Origin: Arthrobacter sp. ov407
Lineage (GTDB): Bacteria; Actinomycetota; Actinomycetes; Actinomycetales; Micrococcaceae
Assembly: GCF_900102895.1 (NCBI RefSeq)
Contig: NZ_FNGD01000010.1
Coordinates: forward strand, 120,801 to 184,800
Reading direction: 5' to 3'
DNA: 64,000 bases
Made by a program: the position numbers and the translations under genes. The notes under the pieces were generated by a model that saw nothing but the letters and a program-made list of their open reading frames with translations, was not told where the DNA came from and searched no databases. Of this stretch, positions 1-7,554 are shown one piece after another. The first letter of the stretch is position 1. The number at the start of each line of letters is the position of its first letter.

Positions 1-1
1 G

Positions 2-406
2 CTGCTCTTGGGACTTTATGACGACGCCGGGGTGCTGGCGAATGTCGGCGTGGTGGGCGCCTTCCCGATGGCACGGCGCACGGAGCTGTTTGCCGAGCTG
101 CAGGAGCTGGTCACCGGTTTCGAGGACCACCCCTGGGCCTGGGCCCAGCAGGAGGCGGGGGCGCGGACGCCGCGGAATGCCGAGGGGAGCCGGTGGAGCG
201 GCGGCAAGGACCTGTCCTTCACCCCGCTCCGGCCCGAGCGCGTGGTCGAAGTGAAATACGACCACATGGAGGGCGCACGGTTCCGCCATACCACCCAGTT
301 CATGCGCTGGCGTCCGGACCGGGATCCGCGCTCCTGCACCTATGACCAGCTGGAGGAACCGGTGAAATTCGATCTGGCCGCGGTGCTGGGCGCTGGCAAG
401 GACTGA
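2..406 (+). CDS. ATP-dependent DNA ligase, C-terminal part (5' end outside window)
   Basis: The reading frame is open from the first bases of the window, so the N-terminus lies upstream. The visible 134 or so residues look like the C-terminal OB-fold half of an ATP-dependent DNA ligase of the actinobacterial LigC type. They include the HPW..W stretch near residue 45, the segment RWSGGKDLSFTPLRPERVVE, which resembles ligase motif V/VI surroundings, and the VKYDHMEG..RHTTQF strand. Such enzymes act in repair rather than replication in actinobacteria (family knowledge). The nucleotidyltransferase domain with the catalytic lysine is not in the window. A strong hairpin follows 70 bp downstream. 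Confidence 0.8.
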   Translation: MLLGLYDDAGVLANVGVVGAFPMARRTELFAELQELVTGFEDHPWAWAQQEAGARTPRNAEGSRWSGGKDLSFTPLRPERVVEVKYDHMEGARFRHTTQFMRWRPDRDPRSCTYDQLEEPVKFDLAAVLGAGKD

Positions 407-475
407 CCCCGGGGCTCCCGCCCGGTTCAGACGCTCCCGCCCAGTTGCTTTCCGCGGCCTAACGCGGAACACGCA

Positions 476-510
476 AAAGCCCGGCGTGTCGCGTGAACAC
501 GCCGGGCTTT
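476..510. terminator. Bidirectional intrinsic terminator hairpin
   Basis: A perfect 14-bp stem (476-489 with 497-510, arms AAAGCCCGGCGTGT and its complement) closes a 7-base loop. It ends in TTT on the plus strand and, because the left arm starts with AAA, in TTT on the minus strand as well. It lies between the ligase end and the 3' end of the convergent transporter gene, so it can serve both. Confidence 0.85.
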
Positions 511-569
511 CCGGTGATGCGGCCGGGGGCAACCGGGCAGGAGTGCTGCGGCGGGGCTACTTGGCGGGT

Positions 570-1886
570 CTACTTAACGCCGAGCTGCTTGGTGGGGACC
601 CGGAAGGTTTCCTTGGCCGTCAGTGCCGAGACCGTAGCGATCAGGCAGATGATGGCGGTGAAGATGCTGATCTGGACCCAGCCGCCGGCCTGGATGCCGC
701 CCATGGCCGCCACGATCGCCGGGGCGAATCCGGCCATGAGGAAGCCGAGCTGGGTGCCGATTGCGAGGCCGGAGAAGCGGACGTTGGTGCTGAACATCTC
801 GGCGTAGAAGGAGGGCCAGACCGCGTTGGCTGCAGCGTAGCCGAAAGAGAAGAATCCGATGGCCGCGAGGAACATCAGCGCGACGTTGCCGGACTCGAGG
901 CTCAGCAGGAAGACGGGGGTCAGGACCGCGCTGGACAGCGCGCCGTAGATGAACACCGGCTTGCGGCCGATCCGGTCCGCGAGCATGCCGAAGAGCGGCT
1001 GGGTGCCCAGGGCCATGAAGTTGGCGCCGACGACGAGCCAGAGGGTGGTGGTGCCGTCCACGCCGGCGACGTTCTTGGCGTAGCTGATGGCCAGGGTGCC
1101 GAAGACGGTGGACACGGCGGCGATGAACGCGCAGGCGATGACGCGGAGGACATCGCGCCAGTGGCTCTTGAGGAGGTCGGCAACCGGGAGCTTGGAGATC
1201 TGGGCGGTCTTCCGTGCCTCCTCGAATGCCGGCGGCTCGTGCAGGGTGCGGCGGATGAAGAACGCGACGAGCACCACCACGGCGCTGAGCCAGAACGGGA
1301 TGCGCCAGCCGATGGTGTACTTGATCTCGTCGGGCAGGGCCAGGACGGGGATGAAGACGAGGGCCGCGAGGATCTGGCCGCCCTGGGTACCGGTCAGGGT
1401 CCAGGAGGTGAAGAAGGAGCGGCGGCCGTCGGGGGCGTGCTCCAGCGTCATCGAGGACGCACCCGCCTGCTCGCCGGCTGCGGACAGGCCCTGGCAGAGC
1501 CGGGCCAGTACCAGCAGTGCCGGAGCCCACCAGCCGACCGTGTTGAAGTCCGGGAGGCAGCCGATGACAAAGGTGGAGGCACCCATCAGCAGCAGCGTGA
1601 ACATGAGGACCTTCCGCCGGCCCACCCTGTCGCCGAAGTGGCCGAGGATGACGGCGCCGACCGGACGGGCCACGTAGGCGAAGCCGAACGTAGCGAACGA
1701 CATGATGGCCGCGTTGGTGTCGGCGTCCGGAAAGAAGACGTGCGGGAAGATCAGCGCCGCTGCGGAGCCGAAGATGAAGAAGTCGTAATACTCGACGGCG
1801 CTGCCCAGGAAGCTGGCAAGGGCCGCCTTCTTCGGCGTCCCCCCTGTGGTCATACCCGCCGTCGTGGACGGGACAGTCTGGCTCAT
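570..1886 (-). CDS. MHS-family MFS transporter (metabolite:H+ symporter), probable shikimate/quinate-type uptake
   Basis: 438 residues with about 12 hydrophobic segments. The N-terminus SAVEYYDFFIFGSAAAL and the following loop GHFGDRVGRRKV are the hallmark of the metabolite:H+ symporter branch (ShiA, KgtP, ProP relatives). The second RxGR loop is ADRIGRKPVF. The start ATG is preceded by AAAGGAAC, which decides it. It is transcribed away from an IclR regulator and sits next to hydroaromatic catabolic genes, so uptake of shikimate, quinate or protocatechuate is the likely role. The substrate itself is inferred from the neighbours, since MHS members also carry dicarboxylates and osmolytes. Confidence 0.85.
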   Translation of the reverse strand: MSQTVPSTTAGMTTGGTPKKAALASFLGSAVEYYDFFIFGSAAALIFPHVFFPDADTNAAIMSFATFGFAYVARPVGAVILGHFGDRVGRRKVLMFTLLLMGASTFVIGCLPDFNTVGWWAPALLVLARLCQGLSAAGEQAGASSMTLEHAPDGRRSFFTSWTLTGTQGGQILAALVFIPVLALPDEIKYTIGWRIPFWLSAVVVLVAFFIRRTLHEPPAFEEARKTAQISKLPVADLLKSHWRDVLRVIACAFIAAVSTVFGTLAISYAKNVAGVDGTTTLWLVVGANFMALGTQPLFGMLADRIGRKPVFIYGALSSAVLTPVFLLSLESGNVALMFLAAIGFFSFGYAAANAVWPSFYAEMFSTNVRFSGLAIGTQLGFLMAGFAPAIVAAMGGIQAGGWVQISIFTAIICLIATVSALTAKETFRVPTKQLGVK

Positions 1887-1991
1887 GATGTTCCTTTGGT
1901 GTGACGACGTTGTCGCGGATGGATCAGGAAGGTTTCGGCCGCCGCTTATTCAAGTGTTGTGCAACCGGAAGTCCGTGGAAAGACCCGGACT

Positions 1992-2051
1992 AGTAGCCAC
2001 ATGGCGGAAGCTACTTGTGCGATGTAGAAAGCATGACTGTGAGCGCAGTCA
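1992..2051. promoter_or_regulatory. Divergent promoter region with two inverted repeats
   Basis: The 207-bp gap between the transporter (minus) and the IclR gene (plus) holds AGTAGC/GCTACT at 1992-2015 with a 12-base spacer and TGACTG/CAGTCA at 2034-2051 with a 6-base spacer. The local AT content rises toward 2050-2090. These are candidate binding sites for the adjacent IclR protein; assignment is by position only. Confidence 0.45.
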
Positions 2052-2093
2052 CTTGTCAAGAAAATTAATCACCATCTAGAAATAGCTCTCACT

Positions 2094-2954
2094 ATGTGGG
2101 AACATGAATGCATGAGTGTGAATCAAGACACAGAAATTCCCGGCACTTCCGGACATCCTGCGGACGCCCCTTCGAAGCCCGCCAAGACCGCCAGGGAGGA
2201 CTCGCGGACGGACATGGTGGGGAAGGCGCTGGGCCTGCTGGTCCTCCTCGGAGACGAGCCGCGCGGCGCCAGTGCCGCGGAAATTTCCCGCCGGGCGGAT
2301 CTGCCGTTCAGCACCACCTACCGCCTGCTCGGCTCCCTGACGCGGGACGGCTTCGTGGACTACGAGCCGGATGGCCGCCGCTACCACCTGGGGCTGCGGG
2401 TCTTCCAGCTCGGCCAGCGCGTCTCCAATCACCACGGCTTCGCGGGTACGGCCCTGCCCATCCTGCGGCGAGTCACGGAGGAAACGGGCGAGGCGACCAT
2501 CCTCTCCGTCCGGGACGGCATCCACCACCTCACGGTGAACAAGGTGGACGGCCCGCAGACCTTCCGGGTCACGAGCGACCCCGGTCATCTCGGGGCCCTG
2601 CACACCACGTCGGTGGGCAAGGCGCTGGTGGCGTTCGCCGATGACACCACCCGCGCCCAGCTCGTCGACGAGCTGCCCCTGGAACCGCTGACGGCGCTCT
2701 CCGTTACGGACCGCGAGGCTTTCCGGGCGGAGATCGAGCAGGTCCGGCGCCAGGGCTACGCCACCATGGACGAGGAAAACGAGCTCGGCATGCGCGCCGT
2801 CGCCGTCCCGGTCTTCAACGCCCAGGGGCACGCCTTCGCCTCGCTGGCCACGGCCGTCCCTGTTTTCCGCCTGAGCATGGAGTCCCTGGTGGCCCTCGTG
2901 CCGTTGCTGCAGGCGGCGGCCGCGGAGCTGTCGGCCCGGCTGCCCCAGCGGTGA
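2094..2954 (+). CDS. IclR-family transcriptional regulator (hydroaromatic cluster)
   Basis: 286 residues. An N-terminal winged HTH lies at roughly 45-105 (GKALGLLVLLGDEP, then AAEISRRADLPFSTTYRLLG), followed by the IclR effector domain. The effector domain shows the typical HTTSVGKALVAF and a segment ending in ENELGMRAVAVPVF. These proteins bind small aromatic or carbohydrate ligands and repress or activate nearby catabolic genes. The first ATG (2094) has no Shine-Dalgarno. An in-frame ATG at 2112 has GTGGGA 10 bases upstream and may be the true start, giving 280 residues. It lies between the divergent MHS transporter and the aroE-pca run, making it the obvious regulator of both. Confidence 0.88.
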   Translation: MWEHECMSVNQDTEIPGTSGHPADAPSKPAKTAREDSRTDMVGKALGLLVLLGDEPRGASAAEISRRADLPFSTTYRLLGSLTRDGFVDYEPDGRRYHLGLRVFQLGQRVSNHHGFAGTALPILRRVTEETGEATILSVRDGIHHLTVNKVDGPQTFRVTSDPGHLGALHTTSVGKALVAFADDTTRAQLVDELPLEPLTALSVTDREAFRAEIEQVRRQGYATMDEENELGMRAVAVPVFNAQGHAFASLATAVPVFRLSMESLVALVPLLQAAAAELSARLPQR

Positions 2955-3011
2955 CAGCCGGCCGCCCCGGAGGTACAGCCCGACACCCGCGCCGCCGACC
3001 TCGTCATAATA

Positions 3012-3028
3012 TGTTCGTCATTCGAACA
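3012..3028. promoter_or_regulatory. Palindromic operator TGTTCG-N5-CGAACA before the aroE-pca run
   Basis: A perfect 6+6 inverted repeat separated by 5 bases lies about 108 bp upstream of the shikimate dehydrogenase start in an AT-richer gap (2955-3135). A half-site-like TGTGAACA follows at about 3040. Symmetry and size fit an IclR- or similar dimer site. The protein that binds it is not known; the adjacent IclR regulator is the best candidate. Confidence 0.5.
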
Positions 3029-3135
3029 ATAGTGCAACATGTGAACAAAGTCTGTAACGTAATCCCCATCACCCGGCCCGCGGACGCCGCAAGCGTCACC
3101 GCCCGCCGAGTGTCGTTGTCAAAGGAGCTAACCGG

Positions 3136-4017
3136 ATGAGCAATCGAGCAGAGTCCTTCCTCGTGGGCCTCGTGGGAGACGGCGTCACGCCCTCCCTCAC
3201 GCCCTACATGCACGAACGCGAAGGCGACGTTCAGGGCCTCCGCTACCTCTACCGCCCCATCGACCTCACCGAACTCGGCTTGCCCGGCCAGGCCGTGGGA
3301 GAGCTGCTCTCCGGCGCCCGGAGCCTCGGGTTCAACGGATTGAACATCACGCACCCCTGCAAACAGCTCGTGCTCGACTACCTCGACGAGGTCTCCGCCG
3401 ATGCCCGGCGCCTCGGCGCCGTCAACACCGTGGTCATCCGCGACGGCCGCTTCATCGGCTACAACACCGACTTTTCCGGCTTCGCGGCGGCGCTGGCCTC
3501 CGGGCTCCCCGCCGCCACCCTGGACCGCGTAGTGCAGCTGGGCGCCGGCGGCGCGGGTTCCGCCGTCGCCTACGCCCTGCTCACCGCGGGAGTCCGCGAA
3601 CTGGACCTCGTGGACACCGACGCGGCGCGCTGCGCCGCCCGGGCGGCCGAGCTCGCCGGATTCTTCCCGGACCGGACCGTCACTGCCCGGGCGACGGCGG
3701 AGCTCCCGCAGCTCATGCCGCAGGCCGACGGCCTGGTGCACTGCACCCCCGTGGGCATGGCCGCCCACCCGGGCGTTCCGCTGGACATGTCCCTCGTGGA
3801 GTCCCGGCACTGGGTGGCCGACATCGTGTACAGGCCGATCGAAACCGAGCTTGTCCGCGAGGCGCGCGCCAAGGGCTGCGACGTGCTCGACGGCGGCCGG
3901 ATGGCCGTGGGACAGGCGGCGGACGCCTTCCGGATCTTCACCGGGCGCCAGGCCGACGCCGACCGCATGCGCTCCCACTTCCTAGAACTCGTGGCCGCTG
4001 AAGAAGTGGCCGCCTGA
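3136..4017 (+). CDS. aroE: Shikimate/quinate 5-dehydrogenase, catabolic type
   Basis: 293 residues, longer than the biosynthetic AroE of about 270. The substrate-binding motif reads LNITHPCKQ (residues ~70-80) rather than the NVTIPHK of biosynthetic enzymes, a form typical of quinate/shikimate dehydrogenases such as QsuD. The nucleotide-binding turn is QLGAGGAGSAVAYALL near 135-150, and the C-terminal DGGRMAVGQAADAF matches the family. It oxidises shikimate or quinate to 3-dehydroshikimate or 3-dehydroquinate. AAAGGAG precedes the ATG. Its TGA overlaps the next ATG by one base (TGATG), so the dehydratase is translationally coupled. Catabolic rather than aromatic-biosynthetic use is inferred from context and motif. 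Confidence 0.9.
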   Translation: MSNRAESFLVGLVGDGVTPSLTPYMHEREGDVQGLRYLYRPIDLTELGLPGQAVGELLSGARSLGFNGLNITHPCKQLVLDYLDEVSADARRLGAVNTVVIRDGRFIGYNTDFSGFAAALASGLPAATLDRVVQLGAGGAGSAVAYALLTAGVRELDLVDTDAARCAARAAELAGFFPDRTVTARATAELPQLMPQADGLVHCTPVGMAAHPGVPLDMSLVESRHWVADIVYRPIETELVREARAKGCDVLDGGRMAVGQAADAFRIFTGRQADADRMRSHFLELVAAEEVAA

Positions 4018-6044
4018 TGCGCACCGGAATCGCCACCGTCTGCCTCGCCGGCACCCTGCGGGAAAAAATGCAGGCCTGCGCTGTAGCCGGCTTCGACGGG
4101 ATCGAGATCTTCGAACAGGACCTCGTGACGTCCCCGCTGAGCCCGGAGGACGTCCGGAAGCTGGCCGCCGACCTCGGCCTCACCCTGGACCTCTACCAGC
4201 CGTTCCGCGACTTCGACAGCGTCCCCGAGGACTTGCTCGCCGCCAACCTGCGCCGCGCGGATGCCAAGTTCCGGCTCATGTCCCGCCTGGGCATGGACAC
4301 CATGCTGCTGTGCTCCAACGTCGGCACGGCCACGATCGACGACGACGAGCTCCGGGCCACCCAGCTCTCCCGGCTCGCGCACCTCGCGGGCGACCACGGC
4401 GTCAAGGTCGCCTATGAGGCCCTGGCCTGGGGCAAATACGTCAACGACTACGAGCACGCCCACCGGCTGGTCGACACGGTGGACCACCCCAACCTGGGCA
4501 CCTGCCTGGACTCCTTCCACATCCTCTCCCGGGACTGGGACACCGCACCGATCGAGGCCTTCAACCCGGAGAAGATCTTCTTCGTCCAGGTGGCCGATGC
4601 CCCCAAGCTGTCCATGGACGTGCTGTCCTGGAGCCGGCACTACCGGGTGTTTCCGGGCGAGGGCCAGTTCGAACTCGCCACGTTCATGGGCCATGTGGTC
4701 CGCGCCGGCTACGCCGGGCCGGTGTCGCTGGAAGTGTTCAACGACGTCTTCCGCCAGTCCGACGTCGAACGCACCGCCGTGGACGCCATGCGGTCGCTGA
4801 TCTGGCTCGAAGAGCAGAGCGCCGCATGGCTTGAGGCAAACCCGGCCACAGCCGAAGGCGAGGTGGCCAGCGGTGTGACAGGCCAGGTGTCCGGCGCCCC
4901 GGCCCGGCGCCGCTACCCCATGGAGCTCGCCACGCTTCCCCGGGTGGCCGAGCCCGCCGGCTTCAACTTCGCCGAGGTCCGGGCAGGGGACACCGCCGGC
5001 CTGGAAACCCTGCTCGGCCAGCTGGGGTTCGCGTTCAACGGGCGGCATCGGACCAAGAACGTGCAATTGTGGACCATGGGCCAAGCCCGCGTGATCATCA
5101 ACGAAGAACCCGCCGCTTTTGGCACAGTAGCGGCCGCAAGCGCCGGGACCGCCGCGGTGCCCGCAATTTCTGCTGCAATTCCTGCCTCTATTTCTGCTGC
5201 AATTTCTGCCGTGGGCTTTGACGTCGACTCTCCCGTCATCGCCGCCGCCCGCGCCCAGCAGCTTAAGGCCCCGGCCGTACCGCGGAAGAGCCAGGCCAAT
5301 GAGGAGATTTTCCAGGGCTTCGCGGCCCCGGATTCCACCGAGATCTTCCTGTGCCAGGGAAACCCGGACGGCACCGCCGCGTGGACCCGGGAATTCGGTG
5401 ACGGCCTGGACGTCCCCGCGGCGGATCGGGCCGGGGACCCCGGCGCGGTGATCGACCACGTCAACCTCGCGCAGCCGTGGCAGCACTTCGACGAGGCCGT
5501 GCTCTTCTACACCAGCGCCCTCGCGCTGGAACCGCAGCCGTTCGCCGAGGTGGCCAGCCCGAGCGGGCTGGTCCGGTCCCAGGTGATGCTGACGCAGGAC
5601 CGGGGCGTCCGCCTGGTGCTGAACTTGGCCCCGCTGAACCAGCAGGAAGGGACCACCGGAGGCGCCGAAGCTACTGGCGGCACCGGCCCCCGCCCCGGCT
5701 ACCAGGAACACATCGCGTTCGCGGTGAATGACCTGGTGGCGACGGCCCGGGCCGCACGGGACCGCGGGCTGGATTTCCTGCAGATCCCGGCGAACTACTA
5801 CGAGGACCTCGATGCCCGGTTCGCGCTGGAGCCGGCATTCCTGGCCACGCTCCGCGAGCTCAACCTGCTCTATGACCGTGACGCCGATGGCGAATTCCTG
5901 CATTTCTACACCGCCACCGTGGGCAGCGTGTTTTTCGAAATGGTGGAACGCCGCGGCGCCTACGACGGCTACGGCGCTCCGAACGCGCCCGTGCGGCACG
6001 CAGTCCAGTACGACCACCTGCACCAGCTGGCCCGCCGTCCCTGA
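4017..6044 (+). CDS. qsuB: 3-dehydroshikimate dehydratase fused to an HPPD-like VOC domain (QsuB/QuiC type)
   Basis: 675 residues. The N-terminal 275 or so form an AP-endonuclease-2/xylose-isomerase-type TIM barrel that converts 3-dehydroshikimate to protocatechuate. The expected metal ligands are E134 (YEALAWG), D165 (CLDSFH), Q191 (FVQVAD) and E239 (SLEVFND). The C-terminal half is 4-hydroxyphenylpyruvate-dioxygenase-like, with a possible metal triad H481 (IDHVN), H565 (QEHIAF) and E641 (FFEMVE). This fusion is known in Pseudomonas QuiC and Corynebacterium QsuB, where the second half has uncertain function. Odd feature: an Ala-rich insert at about residues 365-400, encoded partly by an AT-rich 12-bp tandem repeat, makes the protein longer than relatives of about 620-635 residues. 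Confidence 0.9.
   Translation: MRTGIATVCLAGTLREKMQACAVAGFDGIEIFEQDLVTSPLSPEDVRKLAADLGLTLDLYQPFRDFDSVPEDLLAANLRRADAKFRLMSRLGMDTMLLCSNVGTATIDDDELRATQLSRLAHLAGDHGVKVAYEALAWGKYVNDYEHAHRLVDTVDHPNLGTCLDSFHILSRDWDTAPIEAFNPEKIFFVQVADAPKLSMDVLSWSRHYRVFPGEGQFELATFMGHVVRAGYAGPVSLEVFNDVFRQSDVERTAVDAMRSLIWLEEQSAAWLEANPATAEGEVASGVTGQVSGAPARRRYPMELATLPRVAEPAGFNFAEVRAGDTAGLETLLGQLGFAFNGRHRTKNVQLWTMGQARVIINEEPAAFGTVAAASAGTAAVPAISAAIPASISAAISAVGFDVDSPVIAAARAQQLKAPAVPRKSQANEEIFQGFAAPDSTEIFLCQGNPDGTAAWTREFGDGLDVPAADRAGDPGAVIDHVNLAQPWQHFDEAVLFYTSALALEPQPFAEVASPSGLVRSQVMLTQDRGVRLVLNLAPLNQQEGTTGGAEATGGTGPRPGYQEHIAFAVNDLVATARAARDRGLDFLQIPANYYEDLDARFALEPAFLATLRELNLLYDRDADGEFLHFYTATVGSVFFEMVERRGAYDGYGAPNAPVRHAVQYDHLHQLARRP
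5163..5210 (+). repeat. 12-bp tandem repeat x4 inside qsuB
   Basis: Four in-frame copies of a GCAATTTCTGCT-like unit (5163-5174, 5175-5186, 5187-5198, 5199-5210) encode AISA, AIPA, SISA and AISA. The stretch is markedly AT-rich against the surrounding high-GC coding sequence. It sits in an Ala-rich loop of the HPPD-like half. Confidence 0.9.
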
Positions 6045-6086
6045 TCCCTGCCCGAACAACAATCACACCATCGAAAGGAGGCTGCT

Positions 6087-6977
6087 GTGCCGGAAGAAAT
6101 CAACCTCGAGATATTCAACGCCGACCCGATCACCGAGGACTTGGCCAACGAGACCACGGAGGCCGCACCAAAGACGTACGCGCTCGACGCTGCCGCAGAG
6201 TCGCAGGCGGACCTCAGCGCCGAGATGAAAGCGATCGGCGAGTCCTACGCCCGCGCCCTCAAAGACGGAGCCCCGGCCGAGATCCAGCCGCGGCTGGACT
6301 ACGCGCCGTACCGCAGCAGCGTCCTGCGCCACCCCACGAAGAGCCTGCACCACGCGGACCCGGAAACCATTGAACTGTACTCGCCGGCGTTCGGGCACAT
6401 GGACGTCCACGCGCTCGAATCGGACCTCACCATCGCGCACAACGGCGAGCCGCTGGGCGAACGCATCGTGGTCTCCGGCCGCGTGCTCGACGGCGACGGA
6501 CGCCCCGTCGCCGGCCAGCTGGTCGAAATCTGGCAGGCCAACTCCGCCGGCCGCTACATCCACAAGCGCGACCAGCACCCGGCGCCGATCGACCCCAACT
6601 TCACCGGCGTCGGCCGCTGCATAACGGGCCCGGACGGCACCTACAGCTTCACCACCATCAAACCCGGCGCCTACCCGTGGAAGAACCACCTCAACGCCTG
6701 GCGGCCGGCCCACATCCATTTCTCCCTGTTCGGCTCCGAATTCACCCAGCGGATCATCACCCAGATGTACTTCCCGGGCGACCAGCTGTTCCCGCTGGAC
6801 CCGATCTACCAGTCGATCGTGGACCAGGACGCCCGCGACCGGCTCGTGGCCACCTACAACCACGAGCAGACCAAACCCGAATGGGCCATGGCCTACAACT
6901 GGGACATCGTCCTGACCGGGTCCAAGCGGACCTGGACCGAAAACGAGGCCCTCGGAGCGGACGATGACCATGAATAA
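6087..6977 (+). CDS. pcaH: Protocatechuate 3,4-dioxygenase beta subunit
   Basis: 296 residues, larger than the usual ~240 because of an acidic N-terminal extension of about 50 residues. It carries the intradiol dioxygenase signature around LVEIWQANSAGRY and the Fe(III) ligand region (YPWKNHLNAW then RPAHIHFSLFG), which supplies the Tyr and His ligands of the active site. With PcaG it opens protocatechuate to 3-carboxy-cis,cis-muconate. GAAAGGAGG precedes the ATG, one of the best ribosome sites of the operon, after a 42-bp gap. It overlaps pcaG by 14 bases. Confidence 0.95.
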   Translation: MPEEINLEIFNADPITEDLANETTEAAPKTYALDAAAESQADLSAEMKAIGESYARALKDGAPAEIQPRLDYAPYRSSVLRHPTKSLHHADPETIELYSPAFGHMDVHALESDLTIAHNGEPLGERIVVSGRVLDGDGRPVAGQLVEIWQANSAGRYIHKRDQHPAPIDPNFTGVGRCITGPDGTYSFTTIKPGAYPWKNHLNAWRPAHIHFSLFGSEFTQRIITQMYFPGDQLFPLDPIYQSIVDQDARDRLVATYNHEQTKPEWAMAYNWDIVLTGSKRTWTENEALGADDDHE

Positions 6978-7554
6978 GCCCACCCAGCTGACGCCAACAC
7001 CGGCGCAGACAGTCGGACCGTTCTTCGGCTATGCCCTGCCTTACGCCAAGGACCGCGAGCTCCTGGCCCCCGGTTCCCCGGGATCCATCCGGCTCCAGGG
7101 CACCGTGTATGACGGCGCTGGCCACCCGATCCCGGACGCGATCCTGGAAATCTGGCAGGCTGACGCGGACGGCAGCGTCCCGCAGCACACAGGCTCCCTG
7201 GTAAGGGACGGCTACACCTTCACGGGCTTCGGCCGCACAGCCGTGGGGAACGCCGGCACGTTCACGTTCACCACCGTCAACCCGGGCCCCACCGAAGCCG
7301 GCGCTGCGCCGTTCATCGCCGTGGCCGTGTTCGCCCGCGGCCTCATGAACCGCCTGTTCACCAGGGTCTACCTGCCAGATGACGAGGCGGCACTGGCCCG
7401 GGACCGGCTGCTCAGCTCGCTGGACCCGGACCGGCGCCGGACCCTGATCGCGCGCCGGGATCCCGACGGCGGCCTGAGCTGGGACATCCGCCTCCAGGGC
7501 GACGGCGAGACGGTGTTCTTGGATTTCAGCGGCGTCGAGGGACCCTCAACGTGA
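6964..7554 (+). CDS. pcaG: Protocatechuate 3,4-dioxygenase alpha subunit
   Basis: 196 residues with the intradiol dioxygenase fold. QTVGPFFGYALP at the N-terminus and LEIWQADADG are typical of PcaG. The alpha chain lacks the iron-ligand cluster seen in PcaH and shapes the active-site pocket. The start lies inside the end of pcaH (ATG 6964, with an in-frame ATG at 6970). The gene ends in GTGA, where the pcaB GTG starts, a 4-base coupling. Confidence 0.95.
   Translation: MTMNKPTQLTPTPAQTVGPFFGYALPYAKDRELLAPGSPGSIRLQGTVYDGAGHPIPDAILEIWQADADGSVPQHTGSLVRDGYTFTGFGRTAVGNAGTFTFTTVNPGPTEAGAAPFIAVAVFARGLMNRLFTRVYLPDDEAALARDRLLSSLDPDRRRTLIARRDPDGGLSWDIRLQGDGETVFLDFSGVEGPST

Noticed and set aside
486..1904. 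Long plus-strand open frame opposite the MHS transporter
   Set aside because: It is the reverse of a well-supported transporter gene. Its product is rich in Gly, Glu, Asp and Arg, has no family resemblance and no ribosome site; it is a by-product of high GC.
3570..6062. 830-residue minus-strand open frame opposite aroE and qsuB
   Set aside because: Composition is low-complexity and it is antisense to two enzymes with complete active-site motifs.
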